A stretch of DNA of 64,000 nt from Saturnia japonica. Its lineage: Eukaryota; Arthropoda; Insecta; Lepidoptera; Saturniidae. Positions within the stretch are counted from its first letter, which is position 1, and every line of letters begins with the position of its first letter. The translations under genes were made by a program, and so were the position numbers. Of this stretch, positions 11,870-24,600 are shown piece by piece. The notes beneath the pieces are model-generated. The model was not told where the DNA came from, did not search any database, and saw nothing but the letters and a program-made list of their open reading frames with translations. Location of the stretch: NCBI GenBank assembly GCA_033032175.1, contig CM065316.1:3070115-3134114 (forward strand). Reading direction: 5' to 3'.

Positions 11870-14800
11870 ATGCCGAACGTTGTGTTCTACTATTTTCCCG
11901 TAAAGGCTCTAGGCGAGAGTCAGCGAATGCTGCTTGCTTACGGCGGCCAGGAATTCGAAGACAAGCGTGTGCCAACGGAGAAATGGCCTGAGATGAAACC
12001 CAGTAAGTATTTCAAATATATCATATATCTATCTATTCTAAAATATTAAAAGGAAAAAGTTTATTTATTTTCTTTAAACACGCTAATCTCTGGAACTACC
12101 AGTCGGATTCGAAAAAATCTTTTTTCATATGATAGTCAGACTCACGAGGAATAGTATTATAGTAGGTTTATAACATTAGGTTGGAACTCGCAGCTAGCAT
12201 AATATATTGATTTTTGTTAAGTAAGTCGGAAGTGGCAACCCTCCCGAACTTCTGTATGTGCGTGTGCTGGCGTAGTGGTTAATGATACATAAATATAATG
12301 TTATATGAAAATATTGCTCCTTAGTATATCTAAAAATGTCTGCGGTAACATATGCCTATCTCTATAGGCACACCTATATAGTAGGAATATATGAACTCAA
12401 GATTTTGAGACTTCAGAATTTGAAAGATAGAAAGACCAGACATTTGTTACTCACACAAAAGCGAATTAATTAACAAATGAAAATAATGATAAAATAATAA
12501 AGAAAGTAAAAATAAAAATACAATTTGTCATAATATTGAGAAAATGTGTGTGCAGCAAAAAGACCCGCACAGAATAATTTATGCTGAGGGTTGCGAGTGC
12601 TTATATCTTAAATTCAATACCGTTACAATTTATTTAATGACACTTAGAGATGAATTGGTCTACTTTATTTTTATTCATTACTCACTACCGTGTGTTACTG
12701 TATACACCAACTGATTAAATCTTGGTAAACGATATTACTTCGTAAAGGCTTTGTTTTAAAGCTGGTAATTACTGAATAGGTTAAAAAGAAAATATGTTCA
12801 ATAGTAATAGTAATGGTTATTTTGTTTAACCGAATAACTTGGACATATTAATATTATTTACATAAGATAGCACGATATCATTGTACATATATTTCCGAAT
12901 AACTTGGACATATTTATATTATTTACATAAGATAGCACGATATCATTGTATATTTCAAAGAATTGTCACCTCGAGGTGTCCATATTTGACATGAATGTGG
13001 CCTTGTGTGTGTGTGACTCACCAAGAATTGTATGATCGTTGGACAATTCAATTAGTGATCTCGTGACGTTTGGTCGTACGTTCGAACCAACGAATCGCTT
13101 TTGTCAAAAGTCCTTGAACAAAATCAGTTGGTAATAACACCATCTGTTGGTGCCTGATTGAAATAAATTGTCCGCAACGTACGTCTTACTCTTTGTCATC
13201 CGTAAGGTTCAAATGTAGAATTTATTTAAAATCATAATGGCCGAACTATAAATTCGCAGATTTTTTATTATAGCCGTAATATAACAAAAATACTGTTTAT
13301 TTATATCAATTATTGTAATATTAACAGGACACTCCCTACGTTACGCTTATAATGTTGTTTAATTTGTACAAATGTGCAAAGTTGCCTTTTTGCTTTTATG
13401 CCTCTTATTTTTAATGTAGGAAATAAGGATCGGTATATTATGGGGAACTGGTAGCACGCCAGCTTAAATCATTATTGATAGCACTAGTTTTTCATGTTCA
13501 TGTACTTTCTACATGTTTTTCGACCAAAACAAAGACTTGAAGGAAATCAAGATATAAGTATAAATTTTTTTCTTGAATGCTACAAAGGTGGCAAACAAGC
13601 ATACGGCCTGCCTGATGGTAATCACCCTACTCACCGCAGGAACACAATATATGGTCTTCTGTAGAGTGGAGGTATTCCACCAGATGGGCTGTCCAAAAGT
13701 AGAGAGAAATCTCTAAAGAAATGCATCTATGCCCTACCTCTCTCAAAATATACGGCTCTCTTTAAATGGCATTATTAATAAAGCGGAAAAGTTTTTTTGT
13801 GTGTTTGTTTAAACACACTAATCTCTCTGGAACTACCAGTCGGATTAATTTTTTTTTTTATATTATAGCCTGATATACGAGGAATAGAATAGGCTAACAT
13901 TAGACTACAACTCTTAGCTAGCCACAAATATAGATTTTTGTTAAGTTAGTTGGAAGAGAAAGCTTTCTCGAATTGCTTTAATCGTGTGCGTTGGCGTAAT
14001 GATTAATAATACGTAAATGTAATGTTCTACAAAAAAAAAACGGTTGTTTGTAAAGTCTGTTTACTGACGATTGTTAAACGTGACAACGTCATAAGAAAAT
14101 ACTGATGGAATGGTATCATTTTTCAAATAATATCGAAAGAATTATTTATTACCTTTATCGCCGCAATTATCGTTGCTATAAACAATTGCCACCACATTCA
14201 CTTTTCACTGCACTTCATACTTAACGAAAACATGTAAATGTATTATTGTATAGCAGCTGTCCACGCGGACGCATCGCTCACTCAAGTAGGAGAGAGACAG
14301 ATGTCGAACGCTGTCGAACGCGGAGGCCGAATGTGCCTCTTTGTCGCTCGTTCCGCGCTCTCGCTTGCACTTCAAGCCTTAAATGGAACGCCTCAGAGCG
14401 AGGTAACGCCGCATGAGTCATGTTTTTACGTGCGTGCAGCCGGCTCCATCGAATTATAAGACGTTGTCACGTCAATAATTGGTCCTTAGTATATCTAAAA
14501 AAATCCTCGATAGCATATACCTATCTCTTTTAAATAAGCCACTGCAAGCTATTTTGTCAAAAGCATTTGTTGAAAAATGAAAACAAAAGTTACTTCATCA
14601 TAAAGACAATTTTATGAAGTTTTAATTTTGCCCTTTGTAGCGTGTTATTTAGACACATAGTTTAGGAGATAATGAAAAATTAAAATAATTTGTACTTGCG
14701 GGAAGAACAATTACAATAGGCTACACGGATGCGTTGGCGGATAAAATTAACACGGGTGAGACCATGGCACAGCTGGTTGTTAATTAATATTGATTATTCC

Positions 14801-16999
14801 ATGTTTAATCAAAGTATCTTTCGCTCTTCAGAGACCCCATTCGGCCAAATGCCAGTGTTGGAGATTGATGGCAAGCAGTACGCTCAGAGCACTGCCATCT
14901 GCAGGTACCTGGGCCACAAGTATGGGATCGCCGGCGCAGACCTTGAGGAAGATTTCGAGATTGACCAGAATGTGGAGTTCTTAAACGATATTCGTGCAAG
15001 TGAGTGTTTTTTGTATATCTATTCTATACAGTTAGTAAAATTGGAAGTGTGTTTGTAATGTCAAAATAACAGCTTTTTACTAAATGCATATGAAAGTATA
15101 TTATATACGGAACTTATAACAAAAATAGTATATTACGCACCAAGGGAGAAAAGTAGGACATTCACGCCCGCGCGATTCACGACGATCGCGAGTGGGGATG
15201 TCCTACTTTTCTCCCTAGGTGCATTTACAATTTTTTTCTCCTCCGGGATGAAAAGTTTATATATTTTATATATAAACACGCAGTTGCTAGGTTACCGGGA
15301 GATAAAGTAAAGTACGCGCATGCGCACATTTGCCATCTCACCGGGAGAGAATCGGGTACTTTTGTCCCGCGTGACAGGGACTAAAAGTGAACTTTTCATC
15401 CCGGAGGAGAAAAAAACAATATTTTAAACTTTTGTTCTTTGTAATCTCCCAAAAAACGGTTGGACCGAATTTGATGGGTCTTTCACTGGCAGATAGCTGA
15501 TGTTATTTGGAGTAACTGGTCATAGTGATTAATATGGTTGTGTTTTTGTCTGATTTTTATAGATGCTGCCGTCGTTCATTACGAAAAAGACGAGGCAGTG
15601 AAGGCGAAGAAATTGGCTGAATTCCGCGAGACCAAATACACATTTCTAATTGAGAAACTGAATGAAATTCTGCAGAAAAACAACGGCCACATTGCTCTTG
15701 GAAAGGTAAAATATATAAAATATTTTCACACGAGTTTGTTTTTTGCGCTTCATCGTCGCCATCTTTAATATCTGCTTCGAAGGACCGTTTCGTTAGAGCA
15801 TCGGTATAGCATTTACTAAAGAATTAAAAAGAAACACTCGTCTTGTTTCCTTATTATTTTATTTTTTTGCCTAACTGTGGGCAAGTACGGGTAATGAGAT
15901 CAACGATAGCTTACATGTGTGTGTTGGCAGCGAGGCGGAGCGCGGTGGAGATATAGTCCAAGTTTTATGGGTGAAACCGTAGGGCATAGCTAGTAAAGAA
16001 TAATAACAAAAAATAAACTCGAAACGTAACGTGGGATACCCGGTAGGAACGAAGTTCCTTTCGCTGTATATTACCAGACTCACAGTACCAGTGGTCGAGG
16101 ATTTGATCCCGCTTCTCGATGACCAGAATATTTTTTGGACCTGTAGTAGTGTTATGACGTTTATAAGTGCCTTCTTAGGGCTTGAATTGAATATAAAAAC
16201 ATTTTTGATTAAGATTCGTTTTTGTTTATATTAAACTATTTTTTTTGTTTACTTTTTTTAATACATTTAATAAATATATACATGCATTTTTTAATTTTTT
16301 ATAATAGGAATAACAAAATGTTTATTTCTATAACTTTATAAATAAACGCACGAGTGGAGTTTACTCCATAAGTAGGACTGTCATGGAATAAATATAAAAT
16401 AATAAAAATGGAAATCGCGCCATCTTTCTGCAAATATAATAAATAATGAACAAAACTACGCATATTTGAGGGAATCAAAAGAGTAAAATCATTCTTGCAT
16501 TAGTTTGTTAGATGGCGCATAAATCTAATATTTACTAAGAAGTAATGAGCTTTTGACAGAAAACATAACGCTGTTGAGTTAACGCTTTTATAAATCTCAC
16601 TCATAAAATTTTCATACCAACGTTCCTAAATGAAAGTCCAATTATATAAAAATGAAAACACATCTAAGGCAATTCCACGGCTGTCATAGTTTAGAAAATT
16701 TTATTTATGTATTGTATGTATGTATGTATTTATGTATTTGTTTTTTTTTTTCACACCCTGCGATAAGTAACTTCGTTAAAAAACTGAGTTTTGCGGTCAT
16801 TAAGTTGAACTTTATTTAATCATTTCAGTTGACATGGGGCGATTTCGTTTTCGCCGGTATGTATGATTACTTGAAAGTAATGCTTCAAGAGCCGGCACTC
16901 GAAGAGAAGTACCCTATCTTTAAGAAAACTGTTGACGCTGTTCTGTCGATTCCCAAAGTGAAGGCGTATGTCGATGCGGCACCAAAATGCGATTTGTAA
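11870..16999 (+). CDS. GSTS1: Sigma-class glutathione S-transferase (4 coding exons)
   Basis: This enzyme conjugates glutathione to electrophiles in the cytosol; lepidopteran sigma GSTs act on lipid peroxidation products. Coding exons are 11870-12002, 14832-14999, 15563-15705 and 16829-16999, all with GT..AG borders and consistent phases, giving 204 aa, the usual family length. The protein starts [19 protein letters not shown]. Residues that bind glutathione in sigma GSTs are present: Tyr8 (catalytic), Leu14, Trp39, Lys43, Gln50, Met51, Gln63, Ser64. The thioredoxin-like half ends in exon 2; the helical C-terminal half ends VDAAPKCDL. The ATG lies five bases after a splice acceptor (TTTAG, 11861-11865), so an upstream non-coding exon is likely; I could not place it. 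A poly(A) signal AATAAA lies at 17081-17086. Introns are full of repeats. The gene converges on the SLC22-like gene. The class call is firm; the exact gene name is inferred. Confidence 0.95.
12049..12410 (+). mobile_element. Helitron-like family B copy in GST intron 1
   Basis: The 5' portion of the family (AAACACGCTAATCTCTGGAA, CTACCAGTCGGATT) is followed by GTAATGTATC-like and CGGTAACATATGCCTATCTC blocks. The 3' CTAG end is missing. Confidence 0.5.
12831..12957. repeat. Two-copy tandem repeat, 64-bp unit
   Basis: Unit 1 (12831-12894) and unit 2 (12895-12957) both start CGAATAACTTGGACATATT and differ at only a few positions, so the duplication is recent. It lies in intron 1 of the GST gene and has no coding role. 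Confidence 0.85.
13571..13760 (+). repeat. Dispersed repeat family C, copy 1
   Basis: Landmarks are GGCAAACAAGCATACGGCC, CCTGATGGTAA, CATCGCAGGAA(T)ACAC-like text and GTAGAGAGAAATCTC. Other copies lie at 17480-17770 (-), 35050-35265 (+), 57265-57480 (-) and 62890-63050 (+). The family has no coding frame; it looks SINE-like, but no tRNA head is visible. Confidence 0.6.
13765..14778 (+). mobile_element. Family B Helitron-like copy split by a smaller insert
   Basis: The 5' half (13765-14035, AATAAAGCGGAAAAG to GTAATGTTCTACAAAA) and the 3' half (14474-14778, AATAATTGGTCCTTAG to GGCACAGCTG) are collinear with other family B copies. The 14040-14473 segment between them is foreign. It has inverted ACGTGACAACGTC blocks near its ends and a GC-rich centre (14250-14450) with a 73-codon chance frame, so it is probably a DNA-transposon-derived MITE. 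Confidence 0.55.
15018..15540 (+). mobile_element. Family A Helitron-like copy interrupted by foldback DNA
   Basis: 15018-15124 matches the start of family A (CTATACAGTTAGTAAAATTG) and 15418-15530 the continuation (GTAATCTCCCAAAAAACGG onward). The two halves are separated by the inverted-repeat block 15127-15417. The copy lies in GST intron 2 and lacks the CTAG end. Confidence 0.55.
15137..15416. mobile_element. Two adjacent foldback (hairpin) elements
   Basis: The first hairpin has arms 15137-15160 and 15199-15222 (24 bp, one mismatch, GCACC.AGGGAGAAAAGTAGG). The second has perfect 27-bp arms at 15231-15257 and 15390-15416 (TTTTTTTCTCCTCCGGGATG). The interiors are GC-rich compared with the surroundings and include GCGCATGCGC. 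Foldback or MITE structure is plain; no target duplication could be fixed. Confidence 0.75.
15895..15995 (+). repeat. 3' remnant of family B
   Basis: The stretch ends GGGTGAAACCGTAGGGCATAGCTAG, the 3' end of the family B repeat, in GST intron 3. Another such remnant is at 28445-28495. The rest of intron 3 (16000-16828) holds AT-rich DNA with a (TATG)n run near 16700 and nothing else recognised. Confidence 0.45.
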
Positions 17000-17479
17000 A
17001 TGCGAGATTTGTAACTATTTCACTTTCAGCTATGTATTACATTAAGATATGGTATTGTTATTTAAGGTTTTGTAATCTATAATAAAGCATTTAGGTCCCA
17101 TAGCAGTGTGTTTTTTTTAGTGTATAATCGAAACACAACGGCGACCACCGAGTCTCTGCCTGCTTAAATATATCTTTTTAGACATTTCTACACTTTAGAC
17201 AAAAATTGATTTGTCGAGTTTTTGGCTGGATTTTAAAGTGACATATTGTGGCTTTTATTTATAATTAATTAACTTAGGTTTTTGACCCTATATTCTGTAA
17301 TATTGGTGGCATTTTGCGTGATATAGTTTGGTTATTGTGCTTAAGTGAAGTGTATTATAAATATAAACTAAGAGCATGCTTTTTGAGAAGTCACAAAAAG
17401 TCCCTAAATGGTTTCGATAAGGCAGCCACAATATTGTCAAAAAACCCCATTTTGTTTAGAAATTATGTGTTTATTTAGA

Positions 17480-17770
17480 GAAGTGTTTTTACGGCGCCAA
17501 AACAAGAAGAAGACCACCACACACATGGTGTTTATGGGAGGTAGGGCACAGAGAAATTTCTTTGAAGATTTCGTCTCTACTTGGGGCAGTCCGTACGGTG
17601 AAATATCACCACCCTACTGAAGATCGCAGCCAAATAACCGTGTTATTCCTGCGATGAGCGGGGTTTCAAGATCGGTAACGCGCCAGTGATACCTATCGTA
17701 TTACAAGCGTCCAAAGGCTACGGTGCCGCTTACCATCAGGCGGGCCGATTGCTTGTTTGCCTCCTTTGTA
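17480..17770 (-). repeat. Dispersed repeat family C, copy 2
   Basis: This is the longest copy, reversed relative to 13571-13760. It holds AGTCCGTACGGTGAAATATC, CAGCCAAATAACCGTG and CTTACCATCAGGCGGGCC. It lies between the convergent 3' ends of the GST and SLC22-like genes. Confidence 0.65.
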
Positions 17771-18449
17771 GTGTAAACTCAACACAGTGAGTCTCTTTTA
17801 GTTTGTCGCGTCTCGGGATTAGCCATTCTATATCTAGTTACTGCGAGGCTTGTAGATACAATAGTTAATTAAACTGACGATAGGCCGCTTCAGAATCTGT
17901 AACAGTACTGCCTATATAGTTCATCATTATAATAGTCGAAAGACATCCATTGCTGGATATGGTTATGCCGTGCTCTTCAGCCCCATCCGTCCTACGTGCA
18001 ATACATTCTACCCACTGCCACTTCAGTAGGTATATCTTAAGTCCAGCAATAATTCTTTGGTTCTTACTAGTAGTTCGTATTTTTTTTTAAATCGTAAACA
18101 TACTTAAAACCGAAACAAAGAAACAAATAAAAATAACATTGTACACATAACATTTAAACTTTTTTTATTATTCTTAAAATAAGTCTTATATCGTACAAAA
18201 ATTACAATTAAAATTTCGTCTGAATTGATTATTGATTCCTTTTAAATTTTATTTTAATAAAGTAGGTACCTACCTAATGGAAAACAGAACAATACTTAAA
18301 ACGTTGCAGTTCCTCGTTTTGGAACGCCTCGAAGATAATTCTCGCTACAAATCAGCGTCTTTAGGAGCCACCACCAATGCTTGGTTTGTTTAACATTACG
18401 ACAGACCAATATTTAGCAATTCAGTAAGTAGTTTCGTTATGATAAGTTA

Positions 18450-18638
18450 TTAGGCTCTTTCAGATCTTCCTTGCTGAATATTCTTCATTTCTTTTGCTTT
18501 CTTGACACTCTCCTCAATTTGTCCGACGGTGTCCATGAGCGGCAAGTCTCTGGTCTCCGGAGTTAAAACGAGAAGTAGGCCAGATATTATAGCTGAACAC
18601 CCAAATAAGATCGTCGGCAGAACATCAGATATAGAATT
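18450..18638 (-). CDS. SLC22-like gene, terminal coding exon
   Basis: The acceptor ATTTTAG precedes an in-frame exon starting NSISDVLPTILFG. It ends with TAA at 18450-18452 after GRSERA. It carries the last membrane segment and the conserved PETRDLPLMDTV motif, and pairs with 58861-59061 of the second transporter gene. Confidence 0.88.
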   Translation of the reverse strand, partial: NSISDVLPTILFGCSAIISGLLLVLTPETRDLPLMDTVGQIEESVKKAKEMKNIQQGRSERA

Positions 18639-21600
18639 CTAAAATAAATAAGATATATTACTTATCGAGTAAGCGCTGGCTGACTTTCTCGGCATAGTAG
18701 AATAATGTTCGTATATCTCTTTCGTAGTATATTAAAAATATCGACACCCATTTGGAATACAATAATAATAATAATTTACTATTGATCTTAGTATTTTGCA
18801 AACAATTTAAATCGCAATATAGTTTAATATAGGTTTTAGTAGACAATACTTAAGCATTTATACTGGCATGCAATATTATTTAAAAATATATCGAAAGATA
18901 AATTCATAGTGTTCCGTTACAAAAGTATTTCGATTTTGTGCAATAAATGCGATTGCAATAAATATATCATAATGCTGCATTAATTGTTAGAAAGCTGCGA
19001 GCATAAATTCAAATTGGTTCCATTATTCAACCAATTCATTAGTTCCAATCTTTACTGCGTTCTTCTAGAGAAAATACAGGTGTTCTTGCGGTTTCTTTAA
19101 AAATAATAATATGGTAGTACCTATAAGTATACAGGGTATGACACTTAAATGGGTCGATGGGGGGAACTCTAAAACTATAAAAGATAGATAAATATGTTTT
19201 AAAGAACTATGACATCGATTTTAAAGTGTGTAAAAAATAAACTTGTGGCATACCACAGTTATGAAACGCGCCCGGAAAACATATTGTACCACCACCTTAT
19301 AATTGCAATAAATCGCTGGCGCCTATGTTTCTGGATCGCCCACTATACTGGTGCCCCCCGCGCGCGGCGATCCACCATAGGAGCCGCGCTCGCGAACCCT
19401 CACCGTCCTAATACTTCTGTCTCCTAGTCGGTAGTTCTCATGTCCTACTCGTGGGCAGTCTATCTTGGAGGTTGGAGGTATCGCACGCGCTAATTCTTAC
19501 ATTTGTTAATTACGTTTATTATTGTACTTTTGTTTCACTTCAAGCTCAGTTTCAAACTTCACTTCACTTCAAAAAACTTAAGTAACATGAGTCGGAAATT
19601 GAATACGCATTTTAAGAGAAAAAAGTAGTCTAATCATTTTATTACGATAATAAAATTGATAGTGTAGCTGTAGGTTGTAAGGAATAAATGTTGCTAGGAA
19701 ACCGTGTGTCTAAAATTAAAGAAAAATGCTGAATTTCATTATTTTGTTTTGAAATATTCACAATAATAGCCATTTTCTTGGATACATTTTCTTGTAATAA
19801 GAAAAATAAATATTTGTAACAAATATAATTATTACTGTGTTGATGGTTTGGTTTATTGGTTAAAAATTACACAAATAAATAATGTTATCTGCTGGGAAAT
19901 GTCAGTATTTGGAACCTTCAGATTTAATACGTGACAGTCTATACTAATATTATATAATAAAGCGGAAAGTTTTTTTGTTTGATTGTTACTTCCAACTTAC
20001 TTAACAAAAATCAATATTTAAGACTAGCTGAGAGTTGTGTTTTCAAATCCGACTCGTAGTCCCCGAAATTAGCGTGTTTAAACTTTTTCGCTTTATTATA
20101 TTAGTACAAATTTATATTACATTACATTTTCTATTCTATAACACCGTACGTTTTACATTTTGTTATTACTTACATAAAATGGCAAATACTTGATAGTTAT
20201 TAATAAGATATTGCAGTCCAATAATATATTAATATTCATAACTCTGTAACTTATTGGCCATTACGTAGACTCAATTCTTTCTTTTAATAAATAAACAAAT
20301 GTCTTACCAAAATTGGAGTTAACGGTGCAAGCATACCACCAACCCTTGAAGCAAAAGCTGTTATGCCCAGTAATGATCCTCTGGCACTAGTTGGGAACAG
20401 TTCCATTATATAAGTAAGGACTCCAGTGTAACATGCTGAAATAATCATCTTGCCGAACAGGAATAGAAAAATTTTGATCCAAGTGTATGCTGAAAACAGA
20501 AAGACCAAGGTTTTTGATGATCAGACTTCAAGACTTCCTTAGACTTTTCAAATTTTGGTTTTTCGACAAATAAAGGTAACTAATTTTAACTATCAAAATG
20601 ATTCATTTAAACAGTTAACAGATAACAGATTCATTGTAAACACAGATATACAAAGTAGTTGCTAAAATGGTTTACTATTAGAATTATATCATATTAAATA
20701 GAATATTGTTTTAATATACTTACAAATTGGTACATAACCAGATACAATGCAAAGAACTCCACTGAGCAAGAATCCCACTATCAGCGGTAGCTTCCTTCCA
20801 ATCTTATTCATCAGATACAAAGAAATGAGTTCACCCGGGAAAGACATCAAAGTGGACAATAAGAAATTCACATATTTGTCGCCGGGTAGCCAAACAGAGT
20901 GTATCATTAGGCCGTAATATACAAAGCATACAGAAAATCTACAAAAAATTGACACCATAAGCCGTATAAGTATCTCTTTCGACCTAAAAACAGTTCTGAA
21001 ACTCTCGTTTACTTGATCTTCTACGATATTGAACTTCTCTTTCAATAATGATATATCCAATCTTATCCATTCTTCTTCATTTATAGGAGTTTTATTCATT
21101 TTTGCAAATAGTTTCATAGTTTTTTTAGCTTTCTCAGATTTCCCTTTGACGATTTGCCATCTTGGACTTTCGTGGAGTAGAAATATATAGCAAATGAAGA
21201 ATATAAAAGGTGTGTATATGATATGAACTAGAGTCTTCCAATACGGCACGAACATTGCTAGGAAAGCGAACATGCTTTCACCCAAATAAATAAAGTAAGC
21301 GAATAGAACTCCTGATAATATTCTTTTCTCTCTGCCGCACATTTCGAGCACTGAAAATTAATAGAAAATATTATAATAGTACTATTGTAATGAGAGAATA
21401 TATGAAACTCCAATGTCTCCGTCATATCCGCCGTACTGTGAAGCTATGCAACGGTCTTCCGGCCTGTTCCTCCATATGGCACGGATTCCTCCAAACATAA
21501 CGTTAAAAGACATTTGAGCAGACCGCAAGGATAGCGACAACGACAGTGGCGATGGATTATAGATGTCTTGGTCGTCACCGATGTTGCAAGTAAGCTCTCT

Positions 21601-24600
21601 CGAAAAAAGGTCTTTATCCAAGTTGGTATTTGTAACCTATTAGGATAGGTGAGTAGTAAGTACTACGGAAAAAATAAATAAGAGATACGCACTTAAAACC
21701 ATCGCAGCGGTGTAAGAGCCTCCAGACATACATGCCTCTAAGAATTCGATGACAACGTATGCGGCCCAGGAGCTCACCAGCACTTTAGCTTGCCCAATAC
21801 AACTACCTACATAGCATATTATCAGGGCTGGTTTACGACCGTACCTGTAAAATAATTGGTGAATTTTTCTATAAACAGATAAGAAAACTATTCGGTCCTC
21901 AAAATGCAAGAGTGTAAATAGTTTAATACGAAATCAAAATACACATTTTGGAATTCCAATTGGAATGTTTTTCGTATCAGATGTAGGTATCTAGAAATAC
22001 TTTTCCTTATTTTTACCTTACTAATCATCATAATGAAAATGAAAAATACTTTAATTAATTTAGGCTCTAAGAAGGCTCTAAGAAGGAACATCCCTCCCAT
22101 CGAGAAGCTGAAATTCGTTTAGGTTCATCAATTATTTTTGTAAATGTACCAGTAAATGTAAATGTAAATGTAAAAGTAAATGACGATAATTAATCGCCTA
22201 TATTACGCACATAATTATTACTGAGTGGAATAAATAGCATACACTATAAAATCCTTTATACCCAGAAGAAGATAAAAAGTCTCGGCCTGACAAATGAAGG
22301 TGTAATGGAAAGCAGCAAATGGCGCTCTAAAATTAAAGGCTTTAACACACCTCCGCCATGAAACCAGAGAAGCGAAACCGCTATAGTTCCGCCAAGCGAA
22401 ACAGATGCGAAACTGCCTGTTCTAAAGCTGAGATTTAACTATGAAACTATCTCTTTCCCAAGCAAATTTGGTGACGTTGGTTCGCCATCTTGTTATGGTT
22501 TCGCGTCTATTTCGCCAAAGATCTGTCGTAGTGGACAGTTTTTAGTAGCAAAAATAGGTAGTATTAATTTGTTAAAATGGATATTAATTTCACTGGAAAA
22601 CTCATGCAAGAGGACAGACAGGAACAGACCAATTCCTTGCCAGCTCATTCTGAAATATGTATATGTTAAAACGATTTTCATGTGACACTAGAGTAAAGAA
22701 CTATCTTTACGTAATCGTTTTTCTTCTTCCATTTTTCATTATTTTTGTGCACCAATATTCTACGTTTTCTATTAAGAAAGCCTACCCCGTATAATAGGAA
22801 GAGGCGAGGATCATAAAGAAGAAAACAACAATATTTTGTTGTATAATTAATTGAGTACCTATATGAATTTTAAAAGGAAGAATTTGTCCCTTTCATTATT
22901 CTATTAATTAAAAAAAATGCAAAAACAAAAAAAAACCAGATTTAGTAAATTTTAGTGAGAAAACTATACCTACCTGTTACATATCTTTTTCTATTCGATC
23001 AAATGACGGATTTGAACATTAGGCATACATATTTAGAATATTCCGATGTACAAATAATGTTTAAATAAAACGAATTGGTTATTGTAATGTAAACACATAC
23101 ACATAATGATAAAATAACAATTAAACTTAATTAATTAAACATTTAAACCATTTTGTGTACCTAAATGTGAAATAATTGTTTCAAATGAAGAACCATTTAT
23201 TGTAGTGAATTCATTATCACTACATGTATATAGTTATTTTCGTTAACAAATTTATATAACACAGAGTCAATGCCAATTGACTGGTTTTTTTTGCTGGTTT
23301 ATAGACAACATTACTTGAGTGTAATAAAGATGTTTTTTTTTAAAGCGGTTAGCGGTTTCTTTGTTGATTATTCTAATTCCTCGTAACGAACGTTGGTTGT
23401 TGTGTAATAACCTATGTAACTGAAGAAATTAAAATATTTTCGCATCAAGACATGAAATTGTCGTACATCTACGACAATTATCGTACAGTTCTGAACCCTG
23501 TGCCATGGGTTGATGGTCACGATGTTTTCCTTCACCGAAAACTAACACTGAACAATGAGCAATAAAAATAATGCTCATAAATCACTTTTTAATATTCAAC
23601 AAATTTTTGTCATAAAATACCTTAGTATGACTTATATATAAGAGTATACCTATATGCTATCGAGGACTTTTTTTAGGTGTACTAAGGACCAATATTTTTG
23701 TAGAACATTGTATTTACATATCATTAACCATTACGCCAGCGCACGCGGTTAAATCAGTTCGGGAACACTTCCACTTCCGACTTGCTTAACAAAAATCGAT
23801 ATTCAAGGTTAGCTGAGAGTTGAGGCCTAATCTTAGATAGCTTATACTATTCCTCGTGAAACTGGTTATCATATAAAACAATAATTTTTCGAATCCGACT
23901 GGTTGTTCCAGAGATTAGCGTGTTTAAACTTCCCTTTTATTATATGATAGTATATTAGTATTAGTTAGTTAAATAGTATAGATTACATACACGTCAGACG
24001 CCCAGCCGAAGACGAACATCGAAGCGAGCATACCGACGCTATGGATGGTTCCTATGAGATTCACTTTCCACGGTTGACATGCGAGGTTCAGCTGTTCAAT
24101 ATAACATACATTTTTCATATTAAAATGCCAAATATCTGGTATCGACGACTACATTCACGTTAAAATACTTTAGATGTGTTTTTTTTTTTAATTTATTTAG
24201 AGGCTTTTATACTTTGTATATATCAACCCCTTAAAGGACCCTTATCTAATTATTACATATAATTTTTGAAAAAAAAAAACAAATGGAAGACAATAAATTA
24301 AAGTAACAGATAAACCCAGTTATAAAACAGTTCACGGACAACGGCTTATCAATGTGAAAATAGTCTGGCCTCCTCACTGATAGGGCTTGACAGTAAACCA
24401 TGAAACGTGCCAATGTCATGAGGGTTCAGATTGATAGTCCTCATCAGTGTCTGTCTATCGCCTGTAATCGAGCACATTCTATTAGTACATGATGTACGTC
24501 TTCTACTACACCACATATTTCACAGTTTAGTGTAAGAGATTTTTTTATTAAGTATTTAAATTTATTAAATGGCATGTGTCCGGATCTTATTCTAAATGCA

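Noticed and set aside
12831..12957. Possible CRISPR-like repeat
   Set aside because: Only two units, no spacers and a eukaryotic intron context; it is a simple tandem duplication.
14238..14459. GC-rich 73-codon frame in GST intron 1
   Set aside because: It lies within a MITE-like insert that splits a repeat copy, so a coding role is unlikely.
20689..21351. Single-exon gene reading of the 220-codon frame
   Set aside because: The frame begins at a splice acceptor and ends past a donor; it is exon 5 of the SLC22-like gene.
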